64,000 bases of DNA from Spirochaetota bacterium (lineage in GTDB: Bacteria; Spirochaetota; UBA4802; JAKQUI01), in assembly GCA_029562645.1 (NCBI GenBank), contig JAKQUI010000036.1:62001-126000 (forward strand), written 5' to 3'. The notes beneath the pieces are model-generated. The model was given only the letters and a program-made list of their open reading frames with translations. It ran no database searches and was not told where the DNA came from. Below, one piece after another: positions 23,868 to 32,482 of the stretch. The translations under genes were made by a program, and so were the position numbers. Position 1 is the stretch's first letter. Every line of letters starts with the position of its first letter.

Positions 23868-24965
23868 CTAGAACAGGAATCTCACTCCAATCGACCCGCC
23901 GAAATACTGACCCACGTAATTGCGCTCGAAGAACCATGTGTAGGACGGCGTGATCGTCACCGCGACGGAACCGGAAATCTCCACCCCGATCTCGTACGAA
24001 ACAAATATTCCCGGATTGAAGAATCCCTGCGTTCCGTAGTTGTATGTGTAGTCGCTGCCGCCGGCAATCCGGGTATCATACGACATCATGATGTAGAGAT
24101 ACCCCGCTCCCACCGCCGGCATGCAGTATACGCGCTTCACGATGCCATCGCCGGACGTTCCCTTATAGAACGGTATGATATATCCAACTGACGCAAATGC
24201 CGGAATCATCTGGAGGCTCTGTACGTTTGACCGGCTGCCCTTGAAGTATAGATATCCCGTCGATAGCATGCCGCGTACATTTTCGATCAGCATGTTTTCA
24301 TATGAGAAATCGACAATACCGCCGTACCCACTGGAAGCAATGAGGGAAAAATCGCCCAGCGGATTCAGATAGGCGGCATGGACCCCGATCGTCCATGCGA
24401 CGTTCGCGGTGCTGCGTTCCTCGTAGCGCCCAAGTATCTTGTCGACGATCTCCTGCGCCGCCGCATCGAACTGCGCCTCTCCGGCGGCGCGCGACGAATA
24501 GGTGCCGTCAATTCGCGATTCAGCGACATCCACGACCTGCACCTCGATCAGGTAGTCTTTGTCCCTTCTCATGGACCCGATGATAATCTTCTGCACGCCG
24601 AGAATCTTCCCGAATTTTACCGCACAATCGACGTTATCGCATTCGGCCTTGATGATGCCCAGCTCCTTTAATATTGCCTTGATCCTGGTGCTTTCGATCA
24701 TACGAAACGCGCGCGATTCATAGAGCTTGCCGTTCAACAGATCGGACAACCCATCGCTTCTCTGACGGGCCACATTGATCGGGCGAAGATCGAGGATGGC
24801 GATTTTCACCTCTCCAGTTGCTTCGGTTCTTTTCTGGACATCCGCCGCATGCGCGACCATGCTCATGAACGCGAAAAAAACAATGCAGGCAAGGCGCAGG
24901 AAGCGCGCAATGATCACGGCCGAACACCGCCCTGCGATCGGTCCAGGATTCCATCCTCTCGCCAT
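23868..24965 (-). CDS. Exported protein with CsgG/TolB-N-like domain and C-terminal beta-barrel-like region
   Basis: A 365-residue protein with a signal peptide ending near VAHAA. Residues of about 50 to 175 show the CsgG/TolB N-terminal pattern: VKIAILDLRPINV, LNGKLYESRAFRMIES, IKAILKELG, and VQKIIIGSMRR. The remaining ~190 residues are alternating aromatic strands (YGGIVDFSYENMLI, GAGYLYIMMSYDTRI) ending in SIGVRFLF, whose terminal aromatic is typical of outer-membrane barrels. It may assemble or anchor the surface system. It starts 9 bases after the FecR gene. Confidence 0.75.
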   Translation of the reverse strand: MARGWNPGPIAGRCSAVIIARFLRLACIVFFAFMSMVAHAADVQKRTEATGEVKIAILDLRPINVARQRSDGLSDLLNGKLYESRAFRMIESTRIKAILKELGIIKAECDNVDCAVKFGKILGVQKIIIGSMRRDKDYLIEVQVVDVAESRIDGTYSSRAAGEAQFDAAAQEIVDKILGRYEERSTANVAWTIGVHAAYLNPLGDFSLIASSGYGGIVDFSYENMLIENVRGMLSTGYLYFKGSRSNVQSLQMIPAFASVGYIIPFYKGTSGDGIVKRVYCMPAVGAGYLYIMMSYDTRIAGGSDYTYNYGTQGFFNPGIFVSYEIGVEISGSVAVTITPSYTWFFERNYVGQYFGGSIGVRFLF

Positions 24966-24974
24966 AGCGCCCGC

Positions 24975-26114
24975 CTAGTTCGCGCTCCAAATGGCGGGAA
25001 GGGATTCTATTCGCGAGACCATGCCGTCGACGGTTTCCTGCAGGAGCGAGAGAGTCTTGACCTCCCTTGTTTCGTTGAAAAGCATCCGCCAGCTCTCATC
25101 GTCGATAATCCGGATCGAGACGATGAATCCGTCCTCAAGTGCGCTAATGCGCCCAACGAGATGGCGGGCGACCTTCGCGCTCGCGGTGCCGGCCCCGAGA
25201 TACATCACGCTCTTTTTGCCCTTCGTCGCGGCCAGCCGTCTAATGACGTTCTTGGTAATGGCATCTACCACGGCATCATCGACTGAGGATGTTTCGAATC
25301 GCGCCACTCCCAGGGTCGCGGAATGACCTTTCACGGGTATGGGCATATCGTCCTGTTCCGAAGGTGTTGCGGCTATCTTCATTTGCATCCGGTTTTTCAT
25401 TTTCAAAGCGTCCAGTCGCCGCAGCGCATCGATCCGCCATTCGAAGTACCGCTGCACATGGTTCGGCGAGGTATGCCGAATGGCCGCGATCGGCCTGATT
25501 TCGTATAGTTCCTTGAAATTATTACACGCAGTTGAAACACCCTTGATGATGCTCATCCCCCCATCATGGATGAGCACCCGCGATGCCAATTCGAAACCGA
25601 ATGATTTCTTCTCCCCTGCGCTTTCGACGATAGCGCTCCCGCTTCTCACCGTGAGCGCGGCGGTCTCCCCGGTGCGCCTGAGGCATGCGCATGCATCGGA
25701 AATAGTGACACGTGACTTTCCGGTCTTTACTGACAGCCGATCCTCGTCATGCACCCGTTCTGCGAAAATACCCATCTCACCCGAGCGGAGTTCGACCACA
25801 AATCCGCCTTTTCGATCGATACACTCGGCACGTGCTTTTTCGATCGAAACAAGGGAATGAGAGTACAGCACCAGCAGTATATCCGGCCCCAGCTGAATAA
25901 ATGCCGTGGAGTTCGATGATGTGGTGATTACATCATTCGTCATTATTGGCAGCTTATATGTTAAAATTGGGTTCTTCGAGTCATTGCGCACAAGTTCAAC
26001 CGTTCCCTGGAAGTAGTCGAGATATGCGGTTTGATGAAACAAATGATAATACGCGATCACGCAACTGACGACCAGCAGCACAAAAAGGAACACGACAAGT
26101 GCGATCTTCTTCAT
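24975..26114 (-). CDS. FecR-like domain membrane-anchored protein
   Basis: A 379-residue protein with one N-terminal membrane helix (MKKIALVVFLFVLLVVSCV), cleaved as a lipoprotein only if VVSC serves as lipobox. Residues 40-160 form a FecR-like beta region: YFQGTVELVRN, IMTNDVITTSSNSTAFIQLG, and GEMGIFAERVHDEDRLSVKT. The second half (VKGHSATLGVARFETSSVDD onward) resembles the CsgG-like domain of the next gene. FecR domains in envelope proteins sense or bind other surface parts. Start at 26114 is chosen for the helix; the frame extends to 26144. Confidence 0.75.
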   Translation of the reverse strand: MKKIALVVFLFVLLVVSCVIAYYHLFHQTAYLDYFQGTVELVRNDSKNPILTYKLPIMTNDVITTSSNSTAFIQLGPDILLVLYSHSLVSIEKARAECIDRKGGFVVELRSGEMGIFAERVHDEDRLSVKTGKSRVTISDACACLRRTGETAALTVRSGSAIVESAGEKKSFGFELASRVLIHDGGMSIIKGVSTACNNFKELYEIRPIAAIRHTSPNHVQRYFEWRIDALRRLDALKMKNRMQMKIAATPSEQDDMPIPVKGHSATLGVARFETSSVDDAVVDAITKNVIRRLAATKGKKSVMYLGAGTASAKVARHLVGRISALEDGFIVSIRIIDDESWRMLFNETREVKTLSLLQETVDGMVSRIESLPAIWSAN

Positions 26115-26125
26115 TGTGACATTCC

Positions 26126-26635
26126 CTATGGACCCGCAACGCAACGGATATAATGCTCGCTTACGATACCGTCAGCGGATATCCTGCTGTTCAGAAAGCT
26201 AACAAACCATGCCGTTTCATAGTTATAGGGAACGGGACTATTGCCATAGTACCTCTTAAAAAACGTCGATGACCAATAGTTCAACTGTACGGTGTTTGGG
26301 AAATATGTTTCATTCACGACCGGAGGACTCGTTTTACTCATGTTAAGAATACTTTGCAACTCCATGAGATTCGGTAGACGCCAGTCGCTCCTTCCAGCAT
26401 ATATCAGAGATTCGCAGGCCGTTATGGCCGATTGAAAATTGTACTTTCCGTGTGATCCAGTACAGTTGACAGTATTATCCATGACACCGCCAGCACCCAT
26501 CGAACACCTCGTCCAGATCAATTTCGTTTCGTAATCGGTGACGGTTCCATTCCCGTTGTTTTTAAAATTTACTCCGGACATTACTAACGACGAACCGAGC
26601 ATAACAAAAAAGATTACAAGAAGTATTCTTTTCAT
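26126..26635 (-). CDS. Exported DUF1566 (Lcl C-terminal-like) protein
   Basis: A 169-residue protein with a signal peptide (MKRILLVIFFVMLGSSLVMS), essentially a single DUF1566 domain: NNGNGTVTDYETKLIWTRCS, AITACESLIYAGRSDWRLPN, ELQSILN, NYWSST and a final HYIRCVAG. DUF1566 domains are carbohydrate/collagen-related surface domains with a C-type-lectin-like fold. It lies 11 bases from the FecR gene and 15 from the larger DUF1566 lipoprotein. ATG at 26635 is 8 bases from AGGTGA. Confidence 0.85.
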   Translation of the reverse strand: MKRILLVIFFVMLGSSLVMSGVNFKNNGNGTVTDYETKLIWTRCSMGAGGVMDNTVNCTGSHGKYNFQSAITACESLIYAGRSDWRLPNLMELQSILNMSKTSPPVVNETYFPNTVQLNYWSSTFFKRYYGNSPVPYNYETAWFVSFLNSRISADGIVSEHYIRCVAGP

Positions 26636-26650
26636 AAACATTCTCACCTG

Positions 26651-28225
26651 CTAGGGATTCCCGCGAACACAGCGGACATAATAGCCATTATTTGCATCGT
26701 TTACGTAAGAAAGGTGATGAGGAGTAACGATTAGTGGTGCAAAAGAATCCACGGTTATATGAGGCCAGAAATTCACATATACCGGGCAAGTCGCATTCCG
26801 ACACGCCATGGGAACGTATTCGCTTTCGCAATCGGTTGAACAGTTAACGCGGAACTGCGTCGCGGTCCAGTAATAATTGGTGTATTCCGTTTTTGGAAAT
26901 AACGCGTTACTGACCATAGCACTCGCCGTCTCATTTAGATTCTCTACATCGCTCGTGTTTTGCTCGAAATCTACAATCGAGAGTAGTTCGCTCTGGCTGG
27001 GTAGACGCCAATCGCTATACCCGGCGAAAGTAAGTGTATCGCAATTCGTCACGGCCTGCCCCCATGTGTACGTAACCCTGGTCCCCGTACACGATGGAGA
27101 CGAGTCCATGGTTCCCGACGCAAGCATGGAGCATTTCGTCCACATGAGGCCGGTACGGTTGTCGGTAATCGTTCCATTGCCACCATCGGTGAAGCTGCGC
27201 GATGCGGGAACGTTGGGATAATACGCATCATCGCCAATATATTTTATCGAGGACCGCCCCGTATCGGCAATTGTGAAATATGTGTAATTTTCTCGCTTGT
27301 CGACATAGAACGAGTTTTCCTTGATCCATCCCTGCGGAACACCACTTACAACCACCTGCACCCGCCAGTAATAGGTCGAGTTGACACTCAAACTCGTGAT
27401 CAATGAATACTGCGATACCGAAAGACCTGCGGACTGTTCAACCATCGACGCGAATCCCGCATCGTTCGCGACCTGAATAGTATAGGTAACACCGCTCCCG
27501 GGATAGTCCGACCAATCTAAGCTCGGCTTCCGCCGACATGTGGAATACCCATTTGGTGGCGTAATCAGCGGGTTGAGGTTTAACGTCAAAGCCCCTGATG
27601 ACCCCAGAAGATTGCCGAGATCGCGCCCGTCAATTTGTATGGTATTTATTCCCGCCCCATCGGTGCTGAGCATGACCGGAATATAGTTATCCCCATTGAT
27701 CAGCGTGATACCCGAAGTTGACCCGTTAACGGTCAGGGTGGCCGATGCAAACTGAAATTCCTGGCAATGCACAGTCAAAACCGTTGACCAGTCTGCGACA
27801 ATGTCATTGTTCAGATGAGAGGTAATGGCAATAATTGGCGCCTGAGTATCGCACAGAATAGCAATCTCGTGCTGCGCGCTTTTTCCCCGCTGGTCGGTGA
27901 TGATGACTAAGATATTGTTTGATACATTCTCCATGAGAGTAATGTCCCTGCTGAAAGACTTCCCCTCAATTGACAAAGGCGCCGAAACCCCATTCACGAT
28001 TATCTGTCCGGAAACATTTCCGAGAGGCGCGGTTACCTCGCCGCTGAGCGTTATTGTCGTCGTGGTTACCACCTGGCCATTGTTGTGGGATTTGATGAAC
28101 ACCTCAAGCGGCGAGGTCAGGGACTGGATCTCATCCTTCAACGCATCGCTGTAATTGTCACCGCATGAGACGATCGCACCGATCAAAGACATCATCATGA
28201 TCCAGTGCCGCAGCGTTTTCATCAT
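26651..28225 (-). CDS. Multi-domain DUF1566 surface lipoprotein
   Basis: A 524-residue lipoprotein (lipobox AIVSC). Following a short stalk are Ig-like segments (NNGQVVTTTTITLSGEVTAP and VLTVHCQEFQFASATLTVNG) and a fibronectin-like part (PSLDWSDYPGSGVTYTIQVA, STYYWRVQVV). The C-terminus is DUF1566: DGGNGTITDNRTGLMWTKCS, FAGYSDWRLPSQSELLSIVD, YYWTATQF, and YYVRCVRG. The string-of-domains plan with a lectin-like tip suggests an adhesin. GTG and ATG starts are close together; the ATG at 28225 is 6 bases from AAGGTG. Confidence 0.85.
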   Translation of the reverse strand: MMKTLRHWIMMMSLIGAIVSCGDNYSDALKDEIQSLTSPLEVFIKSHNNGQVVTTTTITLSGEVTAPLGNVSGQIIVNGVSAPLSIEGKSFSRDITLMENVSNNILVIITDQRGKSAQHEIAILCDTQAPIIAITSHLNNDIVADWSTVLTVHCQEFQFASATLTVNGSTSGITLINGDNYIPVMLSTDGAGINTIQIDGRDLGNLLGSSGALTLNLNPLITPPNGYSTCRRKPSLDWSDYPGSGVTYTIQVANDAGFASMVEQSAGLSVSQYSLITSLSVNSTYYWRVQVVVSGVPQGWIKENSFYVDKRENYTYFTIADTGRSSIKYIGDDAYYPNVPASRSFTDGGNGTITDNRTGLMWTKCSMLASGTMDSSPSCTGTRVTYTWGQAVTNCDTLTFAGYSDWRLPSQSELLSIVDFEQNTSDVENLNETASAMVSNALFPKTEYTNYYWTATQFRVNCSTDCESEYVPMACRNATCPVYVNFWPHITVDSFAPLIVTPHHLSYVNDANNGYYVRCVRGNP

Positions 28226-28246
28226 ATCGCACACCTTCACTTGTCC

Positions 28247-30424
28247 TTACTCCGCCATCCAGATGTTCGAATCCGCCCGACCTGTTCCGAAGGCGGCGCG
28301 CTCTTTCGACGCGTCCGTTCTTTTCCGATCCAGATACGAGTATTTTTGGGCGTATGACGGGTTCCGTTCAATCACTTTCCGGTATTCTTCATAGGCACTG
28401 TCGTAGTCGCGCATCTCGTAATATGCCCGCGCGACATTCAGCCGCGCCGCCACTGTCTGCGGGTTGAGCTGGAGCGCTTTCTTGTAGTAGAAGATCGCCT
28501 TGGTGTAATCGTTGAGCAGCATGAAAACATTCCCCAGATTGATATAAGCGGGGAGATAATCGTCTTTCAGCTTGTAGGACGCCATGAAGCACTCGATCGA
28601 CTTGTACAGCGTCCCGTTTCGCCCGTAGAGAATGCCAAGCGAGTTCCAGGACTTGTAATCGTTGGGGTTTCCCTTCACGGCGTCCTGAAGGCGCTTCATC
28701 GGCGCATCAATAAGCTCCTGCTTGAGAACGGCGATATCACGGCTATAAAGGCGTGTAAGGATATCATTATCAGGGAGGGGAACGCCGGACCCGCCGCCGA
28801 TATCCGCGGGCGGGTACTTCTCCCACGCCTGATCGGTGCCGACGACATCGATACCCGACTCGGCGCCTCCGATGCCTTTCACCCCCTCCTTCCAGGCAAC
28901 CATGAATCCCTTGCCCACCGCGGTTATCTCAACCGGCACCCAGACGCTGTCGTTGCGTACCACGTACTCCGCCGGATCGACGCTCACCTCGTATGCGCAC
29001 TCGCGCGGAACGCCGGTGTCGAACATCATGAACACGTGGTTCGGAGCGGTCACGATCGCGGTGCGGATGCCAACGGATTCCAGCATCGACGCAAAGAGCA
29101 CGGTCAGGTCGTCGCAATCGCCCGCCCGTTTTTTCAGCGTCTCCCACGGGAGCTGCACATAGTCGACGGCGTTTCGCGATTTCGATTCGGCGTACTTGTT
29201 GTCCGGATCGGCCGCGTAGGTGACTCCCAGCGCCTGGAGGGCGTCGAACACCTGCATCGCGATTTGCAGATTGATCGATATGCCCTTCTCGCGTTTGGCC
29301 GCGTACTGCGACATGATGTTGCGCGTGAGGGTCGATACCGTCGACTCCTTGGGCTGGATAAAACTGCCGAGATGATGGGTCCGGTCCCAGGTGAGGGCGT
29401 TTTTGTTGTGAACCAATGCTTTCCCGGTTTCAACATAATACCGCTTGGTGTTTTCGCCGCTAAAAATGACCTTGAGGCGCACGGACATCGTGCGGTCCTC
29501 GACGATCGCAAGGACCTTTCGCGTGAGCGCTACCGGAACCGCGATCGTTCTTTGCTCTCCCGGCTTCAACTCGACAATGGTCTCTGATTCGGCCGGTGAA
29601 TCAGTCACCTCCTCCATCATGGCCTCGACGACAATGTTCGTTTGCACCGTGTCGCTCGTGTTCTTGAGCGTGAGCGAACCGATCCCCTTTTTGTTGTACA
29701 GCTCGTATCGAACGGCAAAAATGTCATCAAACTTCAGATCCTGGACGATCACCGGCGACGCATCGCGCGGAATCTGGCTTCCGTATCCGCCATGGAGGTT
29801 GTAACCCGCGGCGAGGTTGTAGCTGATCGCGGTATACTGCTCCCCGAACATGTGGTAATAACTATATTGCCCGTATACGCGCAGGGAGAAGGAGGACGAT
29901 ATCGGTATGATCACCCCAAGGCTCGCGCGGGCCAGATAGTCGGCATGAGTTTTCGAATCCTCGATCGATGAAAGCTTCAAGGTGCTATAGTACCCTCCCG
30001 CGCTCACGCCAATCGAAGGGTACAGCCAGTCGAAGAGCGGATAATACAACACCGGACCGGCATCAGCCGTATAAAACACCATTTTGGTCTCGGGGTTTTC
30101 CTTGAGCTGCATCGATGAAAACCCGAATGTCCCTTCGAAGAAAAAGAACTGCCAGCCGAATAGTGTCGCGAAGAAATATTCGGGCGGGAGATAATATAGG
30201 GACAATCCCGCCGCAATCGCGTTATCGAAGTATTTTCCAAAGAATCCTCCGGGGACGACATAGCCGGAGTTCACCACATAGGTGAGATCGTTGCTGTAAA
30301 CATTGAGATTGGCGGCATTCGCTCGATTGGAGCGTACCATGACGCCGGCAACCACCATCACCAATGCCGCTGCCGTAACAACCGCGCACCACGTCCGCTT
30401 GTTTGCATGCCCCAGCCGCATCAT
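28247..30424 (-). CDS. Barrel-transglutaminase-TPR fusion protein
   Basis: A 725-residue protein. A signal peptide (to about residue 38) is followed by ~200 residues of aromatic, strand-like repeats suggestive of a barrel or beta-sheet domain. Then comes a transglutaminase-like cysteine-protease fold: RAGDCDDLTVLFASMLESVG with candidate Cys437, His463 in APNHVFMMF and Asp469. The last ~120 residues are TPRs (PNDYKSWNSLGILYGR, LPAYINLGNVFMLLNDYTKA). Such fusions can cross-link or mature surface polymers. It is the second gene of the cluster, after a FecR-TPR protein. Confidence 0.8.
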   Translation of the reverse strand: MMRLGHANKRTWCAVVTAAALVMVVAGVMVRSNRANAANLNVYSNDLTYVVNSGYVVPGGFFGKYFDNAIAAGLSLYYLPPEYFFATLFGWQFFFFEGTFGFSSMQLKENPETKMVFYTADAGPVLYYPLFDWLYPSIGVSAGGYYSTLKLSSIEDSKTHADYLARASLGVIIPISSSFSLRVYGQYSYYHMFGEQYTAISYNLAAGYNLHGGYGSQIPRDASPVIVQDLKFDDIFAVRYELYNKKGIGSLTLKNTSDTVQTNIVVEAMMEEVTDSPAESETIVELKPGEQRTIAVPVALTRKVLAIVEDRTMSVRLKVIFSGENTKRYYVETGKALVHNKNALTWDRTHHLGSFIQPKESTVSTLTRNIMSQYAAKREKGISINLQIAMQVFDALQALGVTYAADPDNKYAESKSRNAVDYVQLPWETLKKRAGDCDDLTVLFASMLESVGIRTAIVTAPNHVFMMFDTGVPRECAYEVSVDPAEYVVRNDSVWVPVEITAVGKGFMVAWKEGVKGIGGAESGIDVVGTDQAWEKYPPADIGGGSGVPLPDNDILTRLYSRDIAVLKQELIDAPMKRLQDAVKGNPNDYKSWNSLGILYGRNGTLYKSIECFMASYKLKDDYLPAYINLGNVFMLLNDYTKAIFYYKKALQLNPQTVAARLNVARAYYEMRDYDSAYEEYRKVIERNPSYAQKYSYLDRKRTDASKERAAFGTGRADSNIWMAE

Positions 30425-30434
30425 AAAACGGCCA

Positions 30435-31355
30435 CTACAATTGCTCCAAAAGCTTTATGGCCTCGGGGTACGCCTCGCTGCCACGAAACCGATCCTTGAT
30501 TATCATAAGATCTTTTTTCGCCCGTTCCGCATCGCGAAGTTTGATGCAATTACGCGCGTGCAATAAATAGGCGTTCGGCAGGGTGTCGTCGTCGGAGGAT
30601 TCCCGCACGTAACGCGCAAGATATTTATTCGAGGCGGTATAGTCGTTTATGCAAAAAAAAGCGAAACCGGCATTGAACATTGCCTCGGATCGTAGACGGG
30701 GATCGCCCGACCCATCTGCGATGCGCGCGAACGTGCGTGACGCCTCACGGTAATCGCACATCCGCAAAAATGATATCCCGGCGAGATACTCGACGACATC
30801 GCGTTTCTTTTTCACCGCGCCGGCCTCCGTGCGATACAACTGCAGGGCGCGCTGATACCTGCCGCCTTCATACTCCTTCTTGATGCGATTGATGATCGCA
30901 TCCTCGTCCACCGGCGGTGCATCAGAAGATCCGTCGGCCATCCATCGCGTATGGTCATGAACGGGATCGGCCCTGACAGCGATCACCCGAGTGACCGTGT
31001 TGATGCGAGTGTTCGCATTAAAAACCTTTTTTATTATTCCGGAGAACCCGTGCTTTTGCGTTTCCGCTCCCTGCCGGTTCGACCGCTTGATAACATCCGC
31101 GAAGGGAACGGTCGAGTTTTCATCGATGGTGGTCGTTGCGCTTCCCATGCGTATTTCGACAAACGATCTATCGAGAGTTTTTACGATCGATCCGGGCGAT
31201 AGCACGAGCCCCACTCGGGCGGGAACGGTTTTTCCGGCCGTCACCAGGGACACCGTGCCGATAAAGAATTCAATTTTTGGCGGGGTGGTGCCGTTGATAT
31301 GCTTTCCCGAAAGAAGAACAGCGATCATTACGAAAATGATTACACGCGTGCGCAT
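30435..31355 (-). CDS. FecR-like/TPR exported protein, first gene of the envelope cluster
   Basis: A 306-residue protein with a signal peptide (MRTRVIIFVMIAVLLSG). Residues 30-95 are a FecR-like domain (EFFIGTVSLVTAGKTVPARV, LVLSPGSIVKTLDRSFVEI). The C-terminal half is TPR-like (YQRALQLYRTEAGAVKKK, MFNAGFAFFCINDYTASNKY, PEAIKLLEQL). The ATG at 31355 has GGGAG eight bases upstream. A good promoter sits about 40 bases before it, so this gene leads the 31.4-21.0 kb transcript. Confidence 0.8.
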   Translation of the reverse strand: MRTRVIIFVMIAVLLSGKHINGTTPPKIEFFIGTVSLVTAGKTVPARVGLVLSPGSIVKTLDRSFVEIRMGSATTTIDENSTVPFADVIKRSNRQGAETQKHGFSGIIKKVFNANTRINTVTRVIAVRADPVHDHTRWMADGSSDAPPVDEDAIINRIKKEYEGGRYQRALQLYRTEAGAVKKKRDVVEYLAGISFLRMCDYREASRTFARIADGSGDPRLRSEAMFNAGFAFFCINDYTASNKYLARYVRESSDDDTLPNAYLLHARNCIKLRDAERAKKDLMIIKDRFRGSEAYPEAIKLLEQL

Positions 31356-31402
31356 CTGAGGACTCCCGCTATGGACGCTTTTCCACGATTTTGTATTATT
31401 CC

Positions 31403-31430
31403 AATTTATACGTGTTTCGCTTTTTGTCAA
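31403..31430 (-). promoter_or_regulatory. Sigma-70 promoter of the envelope cluster
   Basis: TTGACA (complement of 31425-31430), a 16-base spacer and TAAATT (complement of 31403-31408). The predicted start is near 31396. No other promoter as clear is seen inside the eleven-gene run. Confidence 0.55.
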
Positions 31431-31567
31431 ATATTAATCCAATCATCCTAATTTAAATCACGGTGGTTCTTCGCATCAAAGTTTTCATCGCTGTAAATAT
31501 CTATTGACGTCACCCGGCGTGCTATTCCAATGGTGAAGACTTCAATCCTCCACACGGAGCGACACGC

Positions 31568-32476
31568 ATGTTCCAATCCGTCGACCAGGCCATCGCCTCT
31601 CTCGAAAAAGAGAAGTACATTTGCTCAAAAGAAATCGCAACCACTGTGTACCTCGCGATGAAGATGGAAAAGCCCATCCTCGTCGAGGGGCCCGCCGGTG
31701 TGGGGAAAACCGAGCTTGGCAAGGTGATTGCGAGCTCGCTGGGCATGGACCTGCTGCGCCTGCAATGTTACGAGGGGCTGGACGAGGCGAAGGCGCTGTA
31801 CGAATGGGAGTATGCCAAGCAGCTCCTGTACACGCAAATCCTCAAGGACATGCTGGGATCGATGCTCAGCAACGAGAAGACCCTGGCCGACGCGGTGAAA
31901 AAGCTTTCGGGCGAGGAGGACGTGTTCTTCTCCGATAAATTCCTGCTTCCGCGGCCCATCCTCATGTCCATCATGTCGAAGAAGCCGACGCTCCTGCTCA
32001 TCGACGAGATCGACAAGTCGGACTCCGAGTTCGAGGCCTTCCTGCTCGAGTTCCTGTCGGACTTCCAGGTGTCGATCCCGGAGATCGGGACGGTCCGGGC
32101 GGCAATTAAGCCCTTCGTGCTCCTCACGTCCAACAATGCGCGCGAGATGTCCGACGCGCTCAAGCGCCGCTGCCTGCACCTCTACATCGATTATCCCTCG
32201 CAGGAGCTGGAGGAGAAGATCGTGACCCTCAAGGTTCCCGAATGCTCATCGCACCTCGTCCGCGAGCTCGTGAAGAGCGTTCACGCCATCCGCGCGCTCC
32301 AGCTCAAAAAGGAGCCCAGCATCAGCGAGACGCTCGACTGGGCGAAGGCGCTCGCCATCCTGGGCCGCGACGTTCTCGACGCCGAGACGGCGATGGATAC
32401 GCTCAATCTCATCCTCAAGTACGAAAAAGACATCGAGCTCGTGAAGAAGAACGCCGGCAAGGTCTTCGTGCATTGA
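31568..32476 (+). CDS. MoxR-family AAA ATPase
   Basis: A 302-residue AAA+ ATPase of the MoxR class. Walker A is GPAGVGKTE (41-49), Walker B is LLLIDEIDKS (about 142-151), with FLLEFLSDFQV and LTSNNAREMSDALKRR (sensor 1 and arginine finger region). MoxR proteins act as chaperones that load metals or remodel complexes with a VWA partner. Here the VWA gene begins 6 bases after the stop. CGGAG precedes the ATG. Confidence 0.92.
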   Translation: MFQSVDQAIASLEKEKYICSKEIATTVYLAMKMEKPILVEGPAGVGKTELGKVIASSLGMDLLRLQCYEGLDEAKALYEWEYAKQLLYTQILKDMLGSMLSNEKTLADAVKKLSGEEDVFFSDKFLLPRPILMSIMSKKPTLLLIDEIDKSDSEFEAFLLEFLSDFQVSIPEIGTVRAAIKPFVLLTSNNAREMSDALKRRCLHLYIDYPSQELEEKIVTLKVPECSSHLVRELVKSVHAIRALQLKKEPSISETLDWAKALAILGRDVLDAETAMDTLNLILKYEKDIELVKKNAGKVFVH

Positions 32477-32482
32477 TCCGCC

